From Toxonevra muliebris (Eukaryota > Arthropoda > Insecta > Diptera > Pallopteridae): a DNA stretch of 64,000 bases. The stretch is taken from NCBI GenBank assembly GCA_963691655.1, contig OY829326.1, forward strand, positions 117,401,388 to 117,465,387. Reading direction: 5' to 3'. The notes below the pieces were generated by a model, which worked only from the letters and a program-made list of their open reading frames with translations, ran no database searches and had not been told where the DNA came from. This document shows, one piece after another, positions 37,462-49,710 of this stretch; position 1 is the first letter of the stretch; each line of letters starts with the position of its first letter. Both the position numbers and the translations under genes were made by a program.

Positions 37462-37592
37462 AAATCTAAGCGTTAATTTTGAAAGTCATGACTTTAGTTC
37501 ATTTCTAATTTTTTTTTTGAAGTACACCAGAGACAGGCAAATCAGACGGCCGTGGACTTAAGTCATAACTTTGATAATTAACGCTTAGATTT
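37462..37592. mobile_element. Compact 131-bp foldback/MITE with 40-bp inverted arms
   Basis: Arms 37462-37501 and 37553-37592 are inverted repeats, identical at 35 of 40 positions, both beginning AAATCTAAGCGTTAATT when read inward. Only about 50 bp separate them. No target duplication is obvious. It could be a minimal MITE or a hairpin-forming sequence. Confidence 0.65.
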
Positions 37593-38410
37593 ATTTTTCA
37601 AATGTATTGGATAATATTTTGGTTTGTTGTAGGAGGAAGGGAAGTTGTAAGCATTTCAAGGCGCCCTGGAAATGCCTTTATAGCTCCTAAAAACTAAGTA
37701 AAGAAATCCAAAAAAATTTTGGTTAATAAATCAAATCATAGTCTGACCATTTTCATCTGAGTATTGAACTCGTGATAAACACTTTTTTACAAAATCATTC
37801 AATGCCTTAATGGCTGAGTGTAGGGTATACAAGTCACAACAAATTATTAGTTGTAGATAAAGTATTCGCCATAGCATGCAGCAGAATCAGAGGAGCAGGC
37901 GTTTAGCGACGCATGCTCATTTTCATTACTTTGTTATTGCTTGGTTTGAGGATGGGCTCTAAATTTTGTTTGTTTGTTTGTTTGTTATGATGTTTATTTT
38001 TATGCCTTTTGCGCATATTTCATTTTTAGTACATATTTTTCTTTGTTGCTGATGCTGAGACTTATGCTGCTGATTTTTTTCCCTCTCCTCTTACTTAATA
38101 GCCGCTGAATTTTCTCATTGTTGATTCATTTATTCATTCACATTCATTGAGGCTCTGCGTGTATGCGCCGCAATGCGCAAAATTGACACATGCGCTAAAA
38201 GGCATTTGACACGCGCGATAGAAAGTGTTAAAAACAATAACAACAGTAAATCTTAAATATTAACCACCAGCAGTGAGCTGAACAGGTGAAATTTAAATAA
38301 GTGTGAAATTTAATTACCATCAGGGTGTTTGAATGTATTATTTGACAATTGTTCGTTTCTTTGTCTGCCAGGGTGGGGCTATGAATGATGCGATGCCACA
38401 GTCATATATA

Positions 38411-39467
38411 CCCACATTAAAGTGCCTCAAGTCCTATACAGAAAAAAAAAAATAAAGTTATTGCCATCCCCTCCCATCTAAAAATGAACATTGGTTTATT
38501 GTAGGGATAATTCGTGAACTGGATTGTTTTGAAAAAACAAATTTCTAAATTTTTTTTTGTATAGGGAATTTTTTTATTAGCCTACTTTATATGAATTTCA
38601 AAAATGATTAGGTTTAATGACTCCAGGTAGTGATTTTTTTAATTTTTATTGATGTTGTTCAAGCGTTTTCCATAACTATAATAATTTTGTGACAGTGCTC
38701 AAATTAACCGGTAATACCCACAAGCCTTATATTGACTACCACTTCCATCACTAAAACTTATAAATGATTTGATGAAAATACAAAATTCGATGTTTAGAAG
38801 TTTTTTCAAAACCATCCATTAAACGATAGCTTTCGTTAGAGCCGAAATGCAAAGCTGGGTAGTAATGATTCATTGGGAATCAAAATTCCACCCCATTCCA
38901 AAGAATCGTAATTGGTCATTTTTGACTCAATTCCTTAGTGAAAAATTACCAATCCCATTACAGAGAATTGTATTTTGTAATTTAAAATATTTCAATTACT
39001 TAGTGCATTCTTATATTGATGTTTGCTAACCGACGAACACATCACATTCTATGTGTTCGGAACAGCAACAATTTCATGGTGTTCACCGAGCAAAATTTCA
39101 ATGTACCTACATACTTACAAGAATTGAAAAAGTAATTAAATAGAAAACAATTTTTTTATTAGGAGTAATCTATTACTTTCACGGAATTAAATTCCAATTT
39201 AGTTGTAATAGTTAAGAGAATCGATAAATTTTTCAATACCATTGCCCGGGAATTTTAAAATTTTAATTTTTTATCTATTCTTTTACTTAGGAATTGAAAA
39301 CTAAAAGTACTACCAATTACAAATTCCCTGGAATTAGAATTGGGATTGTAATGCAATTGAATTAATTCAGCTCTGTCATTATATAATAGACGAATTTTTA
39401 TGTTGAGGAGGGACTGGCAATAATTTTCTTTAGTTTTTGTATGGGACTTGAGGCATCTTAATGTAGG
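38411..39467. mobile_element. TIR element, about 1,057 bp, with TA-rich flanks
   Basis: The ends CCCACATTAAAGTGCCTCAA and, inverted, CCTACATTAAGATGCCTCAA continue inward through AAGTCC.ATAC and TTATTGCCA, giving arms of about 65 bp. Both ends abut TATATA, so a TA duplication is possible. An inner pair, CAAAGCTG at 38850 and CAGCTCTG ending 39375, frames a hAT-like 526-bp insert rich in AATTCC motifs. No transposase was seen. Confidence 0.65.
38850..39375. mobile_element. Possible nested hAT-like insert
   Basis: The termini CAAAGCTG and, inverted, CAGAGCTG, plus subterminal AATTCC/GGAATT motifs near both ends (aaaattccaccccattcc; ggaattagaattggg), suggest a hAT-type MITE inside the larger element. 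The 8-bp flanks (CCGAAATG against TCATTATA) do not match, so the call is tentative. Confidence 0.35.
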
Positions 39468-40120
39468 TATATATCCGTATCTTGGTATATATTTAGGTAC
39501 ATACGCACACATATATATCAACGTTATTTTGTGAGGTATCTTAATATATAGGTATATGCATATTTCTTTAAGTTATTAATTTTTTAATTACAATCGTTTG
39601 TGTGTCTCTTGTCGTTTTGAAAGGATTGATGGCTTAATTATAGTGTAAGCCAAAAATTTTTAAATTGATCTCTTGACTGGCAGTGACAAAAATTTTCACT
39701 CCAACGCGAAAGTTAAGATGCGACATAAATCTACGCATCGTTGTACCCATGGGTTTTGTAATTTAAATTAGGTGGGTAGAAGAACAGATCTCTTAAACGG
39801 GTCCTTATTAAAAATATCTGCTCATTTCTGAACGCTTTCAAGAACCCTTTTCTATTTATATTTTCTTGTCCTACGAATATGTCACAGCAGTTAGCGAGTC
39901 ACAGGATTTTGTTATCTCTTGGTTTTAGAACTTAGGTTTTCGTTGTTCTGAGAGGATTGCATATTGAATCAGTTCTCTGTATAAAAAAACCGCAATGGAC
40001 AACTATAAGCTCGTTTCATTAAAACAGTTTTCTTGATCTACTAACTACAACATCATAAGACACATTCAATTAAAATAATTTAAAAAGCCCTTCATTAGCC
40101 ATAAATATGCCCCCTTATTA

Positions 40121-41318
40121 TTATGACGAGAGCAGTTTGATAAGTTAATGAGTTATTAAATTTCCCGCATAGTAACTATAAATACAACAGTGTTTCTGTC
40201 AACTACCATCTGTTAGTAGACTGCTGTCAAATTTTTAACAAGCTGTGTCATTTACTTTGTTTTTGACAGCCATTGAAAGCAGACAACTTCGTAAATTCCG
40301 ACAAAAATGGAAAAAAGTGAATTTCGTGTGCTCATCAAGCATTATTTTTGGCGAAAAAAACCATCACCGAAAAGAAGGAAAGGCTCGATAAATACTATTG
40401 GGACTTTGCATCATCAACTTCAATGGTTACTGAATGGTACTGGTCGTACCAGCACAAGTGACGCCGAACGTTCAAGTCGCCCAAAAGAGTTAGTCACGCC
40501 AGAGATCTCCTATTAAATCCATGGAATGATATTAGACGAGGGAGTAGATCATATTTTTCGTTAATATTTGGACTTAAAAAAGCAAACCACGCGATGGGTG
40601 CCGTGATTGCTAGCACTCGACCATAAGCGTAACCGTGTGATCACTTCAAAGGAGTGTTTGGCGATGTTCAACCGCAACCCAAACCCGTTTCCGCGCCGTT
40701 TCTTAACCGTGGCTAAAACATACATTCACCACAACACACTAGAGACCAATAAACAATCAAAGTAGTGGATTTCTCCGGGTGAACGTGCACCAAAGAAGTC
40801 TAATGTGGGTTTGTCGGTTATGGCGACATTTTTTTGGAATGCACGAGGTGTCATTCAGCTCGATTACTTTGAAAAGGGTAAAACGATCACCGGCGAATAT
40901 TATTCGCAGCTGTTGGACAGATTCGACATTGATTTGAAGCAAATGAAATCGTATTTGGTGAAGAAAACCATAACAACGCACCGGCGCACACGTGTGTAGT
41001 CGCCATGGAGAAAATCCATAAATTGGGCTACGAACTGCCACAATATTCTCCAGATCTAGCCCCCTTCGACTATTTCTTATTTCCAATCCTGAAGAAATGG
41101 CTCGGCGGTAAGAGATTTGGGTCCAAAGGAAAGGTCATCACTGAAACAAATGCCTATTTTGAGGACCTTGAGAAAACCTATTATTTGGAAGGAGTAAAAA
41201 AATTGGAAAAACACTAGATTAAATGTATCGAGCTAAAAGGAGACTATGTTGAGAAATAAAACGCTTTTTTGCCGAAAATAAAAATCTTTTATTAAAAAAG
41301 TCACTGCCCTCGTACCAT
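40121..41318 (+). mobile_element. Full-length but inactive mariner element
   Basis: The left end GACGAGAGCAGTTTGATAAG and, inverted, the right end TACGAGGGCAGTGAC show typical mariner termini. Transposase starts at 40307 (MEKSEFRVLIKHYF) and continues in broken frames: ISPGERAPKK, then GLSVMATFFWNARGVIQLDY, then GKTITGEYYSQLLDRF, then SPDLAPFDYFLFPILKKWLG. Of the catalytic residues, the DETW aspartate is replaced (VAKTYIHH), the HDNAPAH aspartate is asparagine (HNNAPAH), and the final SPDLAPFDYF aspartate remains. At least four frameshifts or stops are present. The length of about 1.2 kb is normal for mariner, so it decayed by point lesions and small indels. Confidence 0.9.
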
Positions 41319-41473
41319 TATGATTTCTTTGTGCTATTAAATTAACTAATATTTGTTTGTTGTAAATTCTAAATATTTTATGAATTTCTTTGAAATTTTC
41401 ATATGGTAATTAATTGAAGCAAAGAAATCTTTCAGAAACAGTTTATCTGTTAAGACACCGGAATTTCGCAAGA

Positions 41474-41820
41474 CAGGCGCGTACGCGAAAGAAGTTTCGG
41501 AGGGGGAAGGGGGTGGTTTTCTAAAAAATATGTTTCATTCATTGTTTTATAGACATATACCGGACCATTATTCTTTTAAAATCTACCCATAAAACCTGTC
41601 GCAAATTTCCATATCATGCCCTCGAGCACTTTATTTTTCAATAATTTAAAACTTTTGAATGGCTTTGATTTTTGCAAGTTTTGCATTACAAGTTTTTAAA
41701 TTTGGCTAATTTTCTTTTTTTTTTTTTTGATTTCCATTTATAGCATGTTCTACTAATTTCCCAAATTTTAAAAGGGGAACGATTGAACCCTCAAAACACC
41801 CCCCTCTTCGTACGCGCCTG
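41474..41820. mobile_element. hAT-type MITE, 347 bp, with 8-bp target duplication
   Basis: Perfect 12-bp terminal inverted repeats CAGGCGCGTACG and CGTACGCGCCTG. The flanking octamers are TCGCAAGA (41466-41473) and CCGCAAGA (41821-41828), a duplication with one substitution. Subterminal G-rich and C-rich tracts (ggagggggaaggggg; cacccccctc) oppose each other. It is non-coding. Confidence 0.85.
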
Positions 41821-42179
41821 CCGCAAGATAACACCAAAATTCACTTTTTTTTCTCAGATGCTATTAGTTGATTATAACAAATACTTTTAATTTATTATTT
41901 TTTAATAGATCTTCTTTTACTTTTATTTTGAAGAGCGAAACGAAGAGAAGAGAAAACTATCTCAGCATTCTCTTTAGCATCTGCTGAGCATTTTATGTTA
42001 TGTTTATGTTAATTTGAATTGAAAATGTTTAAATTCTGATACGCCTAAATAAAAAATCTTAAAAAAAAGCATTTCAAATTAAAATATTTTTCCCAGTTTT
42101 CCATTTTCTAACAAACTATTTGGGTCACTCTCATAATTTATAAGTTTATTTTTCATTACATTGACACTTCATCATTGTC

Positions 42180-43120
42180 ATAGGCATAGGCATCGGCATC
42201 AACATCGACAAAGTTGCTGTTTTTGTTGTTGTTGTCATTGCTGTCGTTTGTCATTTCGATGGTGACAACCATCACTCGTAGCGTACTGTTGTTGTTGTTG
42301 TTGTTGTTTTATTAGTTGCAGTAGTAGTTGCAGTTGTAAATACAACAACAGAGCAACTGCAACAACAACACCAATACATACATACATATATGTATATCTT
42401 GCATGCGATTTCATTTGATATACACAATAACCTTCGTCAAAGACATTCATGCGCTACTTTATGCATACCGTACGGCAGCAGCAGTAAGTAACTGAATCAA
42501 CAACAACAACAATAAAAGCAACAGTCACAGCAATGACAACCAGCCGGTGGCAATTGTGGCAATTGAGAAGGTGGCAAAGTGAAAACAAATGTTAAAAACA
42601 ATTGCAGCAGCAACAGACACCAGCAGCAGTGGTGCAATTGCAATTGCAACAACAACAACAACAATTCCTATTGTTATAGCAAATAAGATTAGCAATTGCA
42701 TTTTAATCTCTAAGAACATTTTCCCATCAACAAATACCAGCAACACCGACCGACAGGCAGCAACAAAAAATCAGAAGCAACAATTTAAATTAATACGGAA
42801 ATAAATGTAATGAATTGGGTTAAAATTGTTTTTGAGAGAGCGAGAAAAATATGGTGTAAAAGAGTGGGATGGTAGGGAGCATAAACATGGGAAGGGAGGA
42901 GGGAAATGTGCAATTCATTGTGTCCAAGTAAAGAAAAAATAAAAACGGTAACAGCACAGTAACAGTAAAACAACTAGAAAGTGTCTTTCGTATATATACG
43001 CAGCTGCTGCATTTGAATGCATCATGAGTATCAGCAGCAGCTACAAATACAATAACAAAAACAAAATATCTACATTACACACCCGCTGTCGGCGATTATT
43101 GCTACTGTTGCTACCGTATT
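42180..43120. repeat. CAA/CAG (opa-like) and TTG repeat region
   Basis: Dispersed arrays of ttgttgttg (42220-42310), caacaacaac (42355-42370, 42500-42515, 42645-42665) and cagcagcag (42475-42485, 42605-42630). Short ORFs here encode I/V/T or L runs and are rejected. This composition is common in fly promoter-proximal and 5' UTR regions, so a distal exon of an unseen gene cannot be excluded. Confidence 0.6.
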
Positions 43121-43867
43121 TCTTTTTTATAGCATGTTATTTAATCAATTTAATAGACAGAGAGAAGAAAATTCATTCACATCCGTCACTTGGCAGAATT
43201 CGGATTTTTTGTTTTATCCTCCCCCAGGTTTCATTTTACAAAAGCTAATGGAGATGAGGTGAAAATTAATTATTGTTAGCATGAATAAATAAAACCAATT
43301 ATTAAAATTATACAATGCTCGGGTGTTTTTTTATTTTTGTATAGTACTCGAAATGTGAGTGATTACTTTGTTTCAAGTCATTAGATCAAAATACAGATTC
43401 GAAAATGGAAAACCTTAGAATGAAGCTCATTGATTGTCATTGACAAGCCTGGAGAAGCGTGGTGACGAAAATTCAAAGGAGTGGGGGAAAACGATCAACA
43501 AAAGCTTGAATAAGCAGAATACAGTAAATGAAAATTCTGCTAAATGAAAACATTTCTAGCTTGAAATATGATTTTTAAAGTGTTAAAAAAGTTTAAAAAA
43601 AACTGAAAATTACAATATCTCTAAAACAAATTAATAGAAATGTAACCTTAATAATTCGAATTCAGCGGAAGTAAATCCAAAAAAAATTTCATTTCTTAAA
43701 CTAGTGTAATTTTGAACTCATCTGTATTTGATCGTATAAAATCGATGTTACGTAACACAGTTCATTTGACTCATTTCAATAATTCTATGATATCAAACAC
43801 CCACAAGGCAAAGACTGTGATGGCTCAGGCATTTGGATGAAGAACATAATTAAACATTACTTTATGA

Positions 43868-44371
43868 ATGAATTCCATAAAGAGCATTTCCAGACAAAAA
43901 CCAATTTGCATTGAACAATCCCTGGAAAAACTGACAATCTCAGCAGTATACGGTCCTCCCTGGTTCAACATCACAGAGGCAAAATATAAAGAAATTTTTG
44001 ATACCCTTGATTCGAAGTGCAGGGTAGCAGCTGAAAACTACAATGCCAAGTATACACACTGGGGGTCCAGACTAATTTCAACAAAAGGCAAAATGGTCAG
44101 CTCAATATATAATCCCACTGAGCTTCGAAAAATTAATTATTTGATTGAATTTTGTGAAACAAAAAATCTCAAAAGAGACCAGCTAGTTTTAGTACCCGCT
44201 CTACACTTGTCATCTGATTACTCGCATTCCATTCCGTTCACAAGGCATGAATTATCTTATCAAACTACTCATTGGCTTAAATACAGAAAACACATCAGTA
44301 CACATTCTGAATTGCAAGTGTCCTTGAAAAATGGCTTTGATAATTATCATGGGGGTGTCAAACTTCTCTAA
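43868..44371 (+). pseudogene. Jockey-type APE endonuclease domain fragment
   Basis: The 167-residue open frame contains LTISAVYGPPWFNITEAKYK, then AAENYNAKYTHWGSRLISTK, then LIEFCETKN, then HLSSDYSHSIPF. These correspond to the apurinic endonuclease domain of jockey elements (AIYCPP, GDYNAKHT.WGS, DLIDF.VTK, LSSDHSP). The metal-binding G-D-Y-N is changed to E-N-Y-N and S-S-D-H to S-S-D-Y. About 40 residues, including the catalytic histidine region upstream of LIEF, are missing. It is dead and isolated from any RT domain. Confidence 0.8.
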
Positions 44372-44559
44372 ATTGATGACATTGTCTGTCTGTAAAACAT
44401 TCATCGATGACAAGTAGAAGACCACATAAATCACCAAAACTCCACCAAGTGATATTGCTGCGTTGTTACTCAAAAAACGTCATATTCAGGCATGTTCCAG
44501 AATCCGAGTGAAAGTGAATTTGAAATCGAGTGAAATTGTTTTTGGTGTTCTAGAAACCG

Positions 44560-46400
44560 AGTGAATTCATATTCACTATTTTTTTTAATTCGTTATAATG
44601 TTTGCAACTCGCTATAATTTTCAATTAGCTGATAGTTGGCGCAAGGAAAAAAAAGAAGCAGCAGCGACCACAGCTGCTATCGAGCTAGACGTCATTTTCT
44701 CATCAGAGCTTGTGCTGTCTACATTTTCAAAAGTGGAAGGGGGACCAAACTGTGTTGTGCCAGTTGCACCTTCGCTATTTTCTTCCTAATATTTATTATC
44801 CAAACCCATTGATGTAGTTAATTAGAAAAATGCATACAAAAATATTTGTATAAAATTACCTTTTTCCAATCAGATACATTTCCGTTTTTAATTGTAGCCA
44901 CAGTGTTTCAACTTTTGGTTGGGTGGTTGGTTGGTTAAGGAGGCTGACCCACAGGAGACCCACTTTAAGTCAGAAAGAGCGCTATAGCGTCGTTTTGAAA
45001 CCACTTTCTCACCGAACTAGAATTAAAGTTGGACTCGTACTACCCCAGCTGGGCTCTTACCCACCCCGTGGAGTTTTATTTCTAGTAGAAACGTTTAAAG
45101 ATTTCAGTAAGTAGTTCCGTCCCCTTTCCCTCTCGGAGTTTCTAGATGATAGCTTTCTGAAATTATGATAATAGGTTTTATAAACATTTCCGGTTCGTGT
45201 CGGTAGATAAGGGTTCCGACTCGAGAGAGTTGCTTTTTTAGAGAAGATCGATTTTATTTAGTATTGCCGCCCTTTCTCTCTCGAAATATAAGGAGAGAAA
45301 AGTCGAAAATCTAAGAAGAAGTCAGACCAATAGCAATAAATTGGCGATTAGAGTTTCAACTTTGGAGTTCAGTGAAGAAAAATAAATCCATTTTTGGCAG
45401 TCAAGAAAAGTTGCTCGTGAGTTGATCACTTAAGTCAAAGAGTCACATTGTTCTAGCTTGCAAACAGATTTTCAAAACTAAAATGACTTGACTTAGGTTC
45501 TTTCATAAAAGTAGTAAGAAAGTGAGACAGAAAAGATGTGTGTGAGAGTAACATAAGAGAGATGGTGTCTACTAAAAATTCCTCATTTCTGCAGCTTCTT
45601 ATCTGTAAAAAAAAAGTGTCGGGTAAAAATAACTAAAAAATATCTCCTTTATTCGAAATTTTCAGAAAGTTTCGAATTCGTAAGATTTTCGCCATAGAAA
45701 ACCCACAAAGTTATTTTTTTATCAGCAATTTTTGTAATTTCATTAGTGTTTCTCCATTTAAGAAAATGGGCACTAGAAAGAACTATGTGTGGGTCCAGAA
45801 AGCACCATGATGAATTCCACTCGAACCAAAAAGTGGAAGAAATCTCTGTCTTCAGTAATAAGTCTCTGTAAATTACATAACTATCTCAATCCACTAGCTC
45901 GAAACCTCTTACTCAATGAGGGGCACAAACGCTTAAAACTGAGAGATACCAATGATCTGCTGTAATTTTTACTTTTGTTAACCCTTTTACTACTGACTTA
46001 TGTTCCGCTATAAAATTAACTTTTTTTTTGCTAGTTTCGTACAACATGGGACTAAAGTAAGTAAAATAAGTAAATAAGTAAGTAAATAAAATATTATGGG
46101 GCGTCCTTTTAGAGGGAGGTTGGTATGAGGATGATACGAGGTTTCGGGCACAAACGATTAAGGTTGCTTTATTCAATGAAGATGTACTTAAAGCTTCTGG
46201 CTCATTACAACTAAAACTTTTGGATTTTGAAATGGCTCTAGAATAATTTGAGATTGCTAGAACATTGAACCTTTCCTCTACAATGTATTCCATTGGATCA
46301 ATAATAAACTCCTTCTGTAAATAAAATATTCCCAATATTGATTTGGTTGTAAAAGTAAAACTTAAGGCTGGGAAGCAAGAAAAAATGTAAGCATAAAAAT
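44560..46400. other. Intergenic, no gene recognised
   Basis: Repeated ccgagtgaa/gagtgaat motifs at about 44503-44570 and an unusual GC-richer stretch at 44930-45080 (gaggctgacccacaggagac, ctgggctcttacccaccccg). I cannot assign the latter; it may be a SINE or other repeat. The ORF at 44598-44789 shows no domain. Confidence 0.4.
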
Positions 46401-46414
46401 ATCACCGAATTTTG

Positions 46415-46452
46415 GCAAAACAAAGTAATGAAAACTCATTACTTTGTTTTGC
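46415..46452. repeat. Perfect hairpin, 17-bp stem and 4-nt loop
   Basis: GCAAAACAAAGTAATGA (46415-46431), loop AAAC, then TCATTACTTTGTTTTGC (46436-46452). The arms are perfectly complementary. It is not followed by a T-run and the host is eukaryotic, so it is not a bacterial-type terminator. It could be a foldback transposon core or a small RNA hairpin. The stem is short for a miRNA precursor. Confidence 0.7.
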
Positions 46453-47399
46453 ATAACTAAGATAGTTTTATATTGGATAATCATCCTAGGTCTTTTCCTA
46501 AAATTCGGATAATAACAACCACAAACTTTTAGCAACTTTTAGCTCCTCGTGACTGAAAAGAAAAACTACATTACCATCTCGCATCACAGAATTTATTGGT
46601 ACCTATCTATAAATATAAGTAAAAAGAAAAATCGAATATATAGAATTAAACGCGTTTGCGACATAAAAGAAAATACATACATACATACCTACAAAAACAA
46701 ACACATACATAGATATGCACACGCACACATTTCACATTATATGCTGACGCGGTGAAAGTAATAAGATACTTACCTGCTCGTATACTCGCCCGTTTGCAAT
46801 CAGATACTACTTTACTAACCACGAGCAAAGTATTTGTATATGTAACTGTGGAAGCGCATACGCCGCGCCACTATGCAAGTATAGCTTAACTTTAAGATGC
46901 GTAATGCATTGGCATGGAAATTGTTCGTTTAAATGCGCGAGAGATGAGCGATTTTTCCATAAATAATATTGGTAAGAAATATAAAAAAATATTTTTAGAA
47001 ATTGAAAGGACATGTTAAGAATTTTTAATATGAATTTCTAATGCCAACACCACGAATAATGTGGATGATGATGACAATGATGACGATGACGAAGAGGTAG
47101 TGAAATCTTAGATTCATTTCATTTAGTACTCGTGCTTAGAATTGAAATCATAGAAAGTTTAGCTTTTATATATTTTAATTAGACAGATTTGAAGGCCTTT
47201 TCTTTTTCTTTTTTAAATAGTTTTAGTTAATTTTCATAATATTTAATATTATTATTTGCAAATATTATTTCACTTTAAGTTTAATTTCTGCAAATTAATT
47301 TCTTCTTCAATCAACTTTTCCTTTAACATTATTATCTATCTGAGAAGACGAAAACGATTTATTTTAGCGCAAAATTCCAATTAAGGTAACAAATGAGTG

Positions 47400-48340
47400 T
47401 GTCTGGCTTTTCGAGTCTGTGTGTTGTAAAAAAAAGAGTTGTTGTTGTGTATATATGTTGTATGCATATATGTATGTATGTAGTATGTCTATCCTAGACC
47501 ACAACCATAATCACAGTCAAAGTCGCTGCCACAGTCGAACATGACTTTGGCCATAGCGTTGCATCTAGGACTATGTATGTATGTATGTATGAATGTATAT
47601 ATAATGTGATGTAGTCAGTCTATCTATCTGCGTGCCTACCTGCCTGACTGCCTGCCTGCCTGTCTGTCTCTCTATCTTCAATCCAACTACCACTATCATT
47701 TTTGTGTTACTTAATTCATGAATAAAAAAAGTTACGCACGGACAGACAGACAGAAAGACAAACATATTCAGACACACTACACTTGGCGGCAGGCAGCAAC
47801 GTAGAAAAAAAAATTAAAAAAAAGAAATAAAAAAAAAAGCAGGGAAGTAGCAGTAGAGACATCGACATTGACTTCAACATCGACGACATCAATCGACGAT
47901 ATCGATTGAAATGAAACGAAACGAGCGAATGAAATTACTCCAATTTCGAACAGGCTTGGTCATTTTTAGCAAACAGGAACAAACTAAAAAGTGCAAAGAG
48001 TTGACTTGAATGGCGATGAAATCGATGCTGTGTATATTGCATGTATGTTCGTTCATTTCGTCCGTCTGCCTGCGTGCTTGCCTAGCTCAGCTCGGCTATC
48101 TATCTGCTGTAGCTGGTAACTGGAGTCTGAGCTAGTTGCAAAAGTTGGTTGGTTGTCGTCAGCTATACGGAATTGTTGCAGCGACAGTTTTTCAACAGCA
48201 ATAATACCAACAACACAAAAAAGTCAACAACTACTGCACACACTGCTAAATGTGGAAAAAACGTTTTGCAAATATTTTATGGAAAAGTGGGACACTCAAT
48301 AAAAATCACAGCAAATTGCATGAATGAAATCTGATCGATA
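47400..48340. repeat. Mixed microsatellite region
   Basis: Contains TATG arrays (about 47465-47485 and 47573-47592), CTGC/CTGT arrays (47640-47675), CAGA runs (47735-47760) and CAA tracts. ORFs in this stretch reflect the repeats. Confidence 0.6.
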
Positions 48341-48904
48341 TTAATTTGTGGCTTTTTATTTCACAATCAATGAAGTTTTTTTCTACTTTTTTTTTTTTTT
48401 TTGCAATATTTTTCATTGGAAATTTAGTGCTACTTAAGTGATAAAATAAATAGTAAAGAAAAAGAAATTTATGAATTTGATTTCTATAACACAACATATC
48501 CTTAGTACCTACTACATATCCTTACTGTACAGTTTTAAGGGCTTGTGTAAATTCTTATTGTACATTCGAATTATGCATTTTACATATCTACATTAATGAA
48601 AGCGACTTACGATTGTTAATGTGAAAACTTGAGAGGTGGAGTGCTGAGAGGAAATTTATTTCGAACCTATTTCTAATTATTATTTTTGTTTTTCTATTAT
48701 ATTTAATTGTTGATTAACTTCAGTTTCTTTAGTGCAAAGATTCAAAAAAGACGCTAATTAACAGTCTGACTTTATGATTTTGTACTTGCTGTGACCTTTC
48801 CTTTCAACCATTCCATCGGTTTAAGGGAGTTTATGTGTACAAAATTTCAAGTCAAAATTCAAAAAATTTCTTGAGTTACAGCCTTTTTAGTGATAATATA
48901 TAGA

Positions 48905-49710
48905 CCGACTGAAGTAAATGGACTGAAAACTTGAAACGCGTTTTGCTCGAAACGACTTTTTTCTAAGCTTAAAATATCGGAATATAGCATTTTGTCTTTA
49001 ATGCTTTTCGTCCTCAAAAACTGCTATTGAAAACGGGCCAGCCACGAAAGACAACGGCCAAGGCCGATGATCGCATTAAGCTACTTTCATCTAAAGATCC
49101 GTTTTTGTCCGCAGCAGCAATTAAAACAAAGTGGAAAGAATCTCTATGGTTGACACTTGCCTATGCACACCACGAAAAGAAACTGTTGCAAATTCGCGCG
49201 CCAATTGGAATGGACACCAGACGAAGTCAAGTTTAATTTAATTGAAAACGAAATGGTACGACCTGCGTTATACAACCAGCTCATTTAAACATGGTGGTGG
49301 CAATATCATGGCAATATCCTCTATATTGGATCAAAACGATTATGGATACAAATCTGTGCATTAAAATCTTGAAGGAAGTCATGCAGCCCTATGCTGAGTG
49401 GGAAATGCCAATAAAATGGCAATTCCAACAAAATAACGATCCGAAGCATACGGCAAAGCTTACCAAAAAGTGGTTTTGAGATAAAAATATCGTTGTTATA
49501 CAGTGACCTTCTCAATCGCCGGACTTAAATCCGTTTGAGAATTTGTGAAAAATTGTAAAGCAAATAATAGGATGTTTTAAACTGTCCTCCTGGCCAAGGT
49601 AGCTTCTCCAAGAAATCAATCGCATTTAAAAAATTTGGTAAGCCCCCTAGGATATAACTTTACTGAGGAAAGTTGGTCAGTATACGGCCCTTTTTCACGT
49701 CCACTTGTTT
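48905..49710 (+). mobile_element. Tc1-like transposon relic
   Basis: Plus-strand frames give TGQPRKTTAKADDRIKLLSS (the Tc1 helix-turn-helix/GRPR region), FARQLEWTPDEVKFNLI in a second frame, WQFQQNNDPKHTAKLTKKWF and, after a stop, PSQSPDLNPFENL. The last two are the Tc1 signatures around the second and third catalytic acids (DNDPKHTA, W..SPDLNPIE). The intervening first-aspartate block is frameshifted. Imperfect termini lie near aagtaaatggactgaaaa (48913) and, inverted, caagtggacgtgaaaaa (about 49691-49707). It is inactive. Confidence 0.88.

Noticed and set aside
46415..46452. Hairpin read as a rho-independent terminator
   Set aside because: The host is a eukaryote, there is no T-run after the stem, and no gene is nearby.
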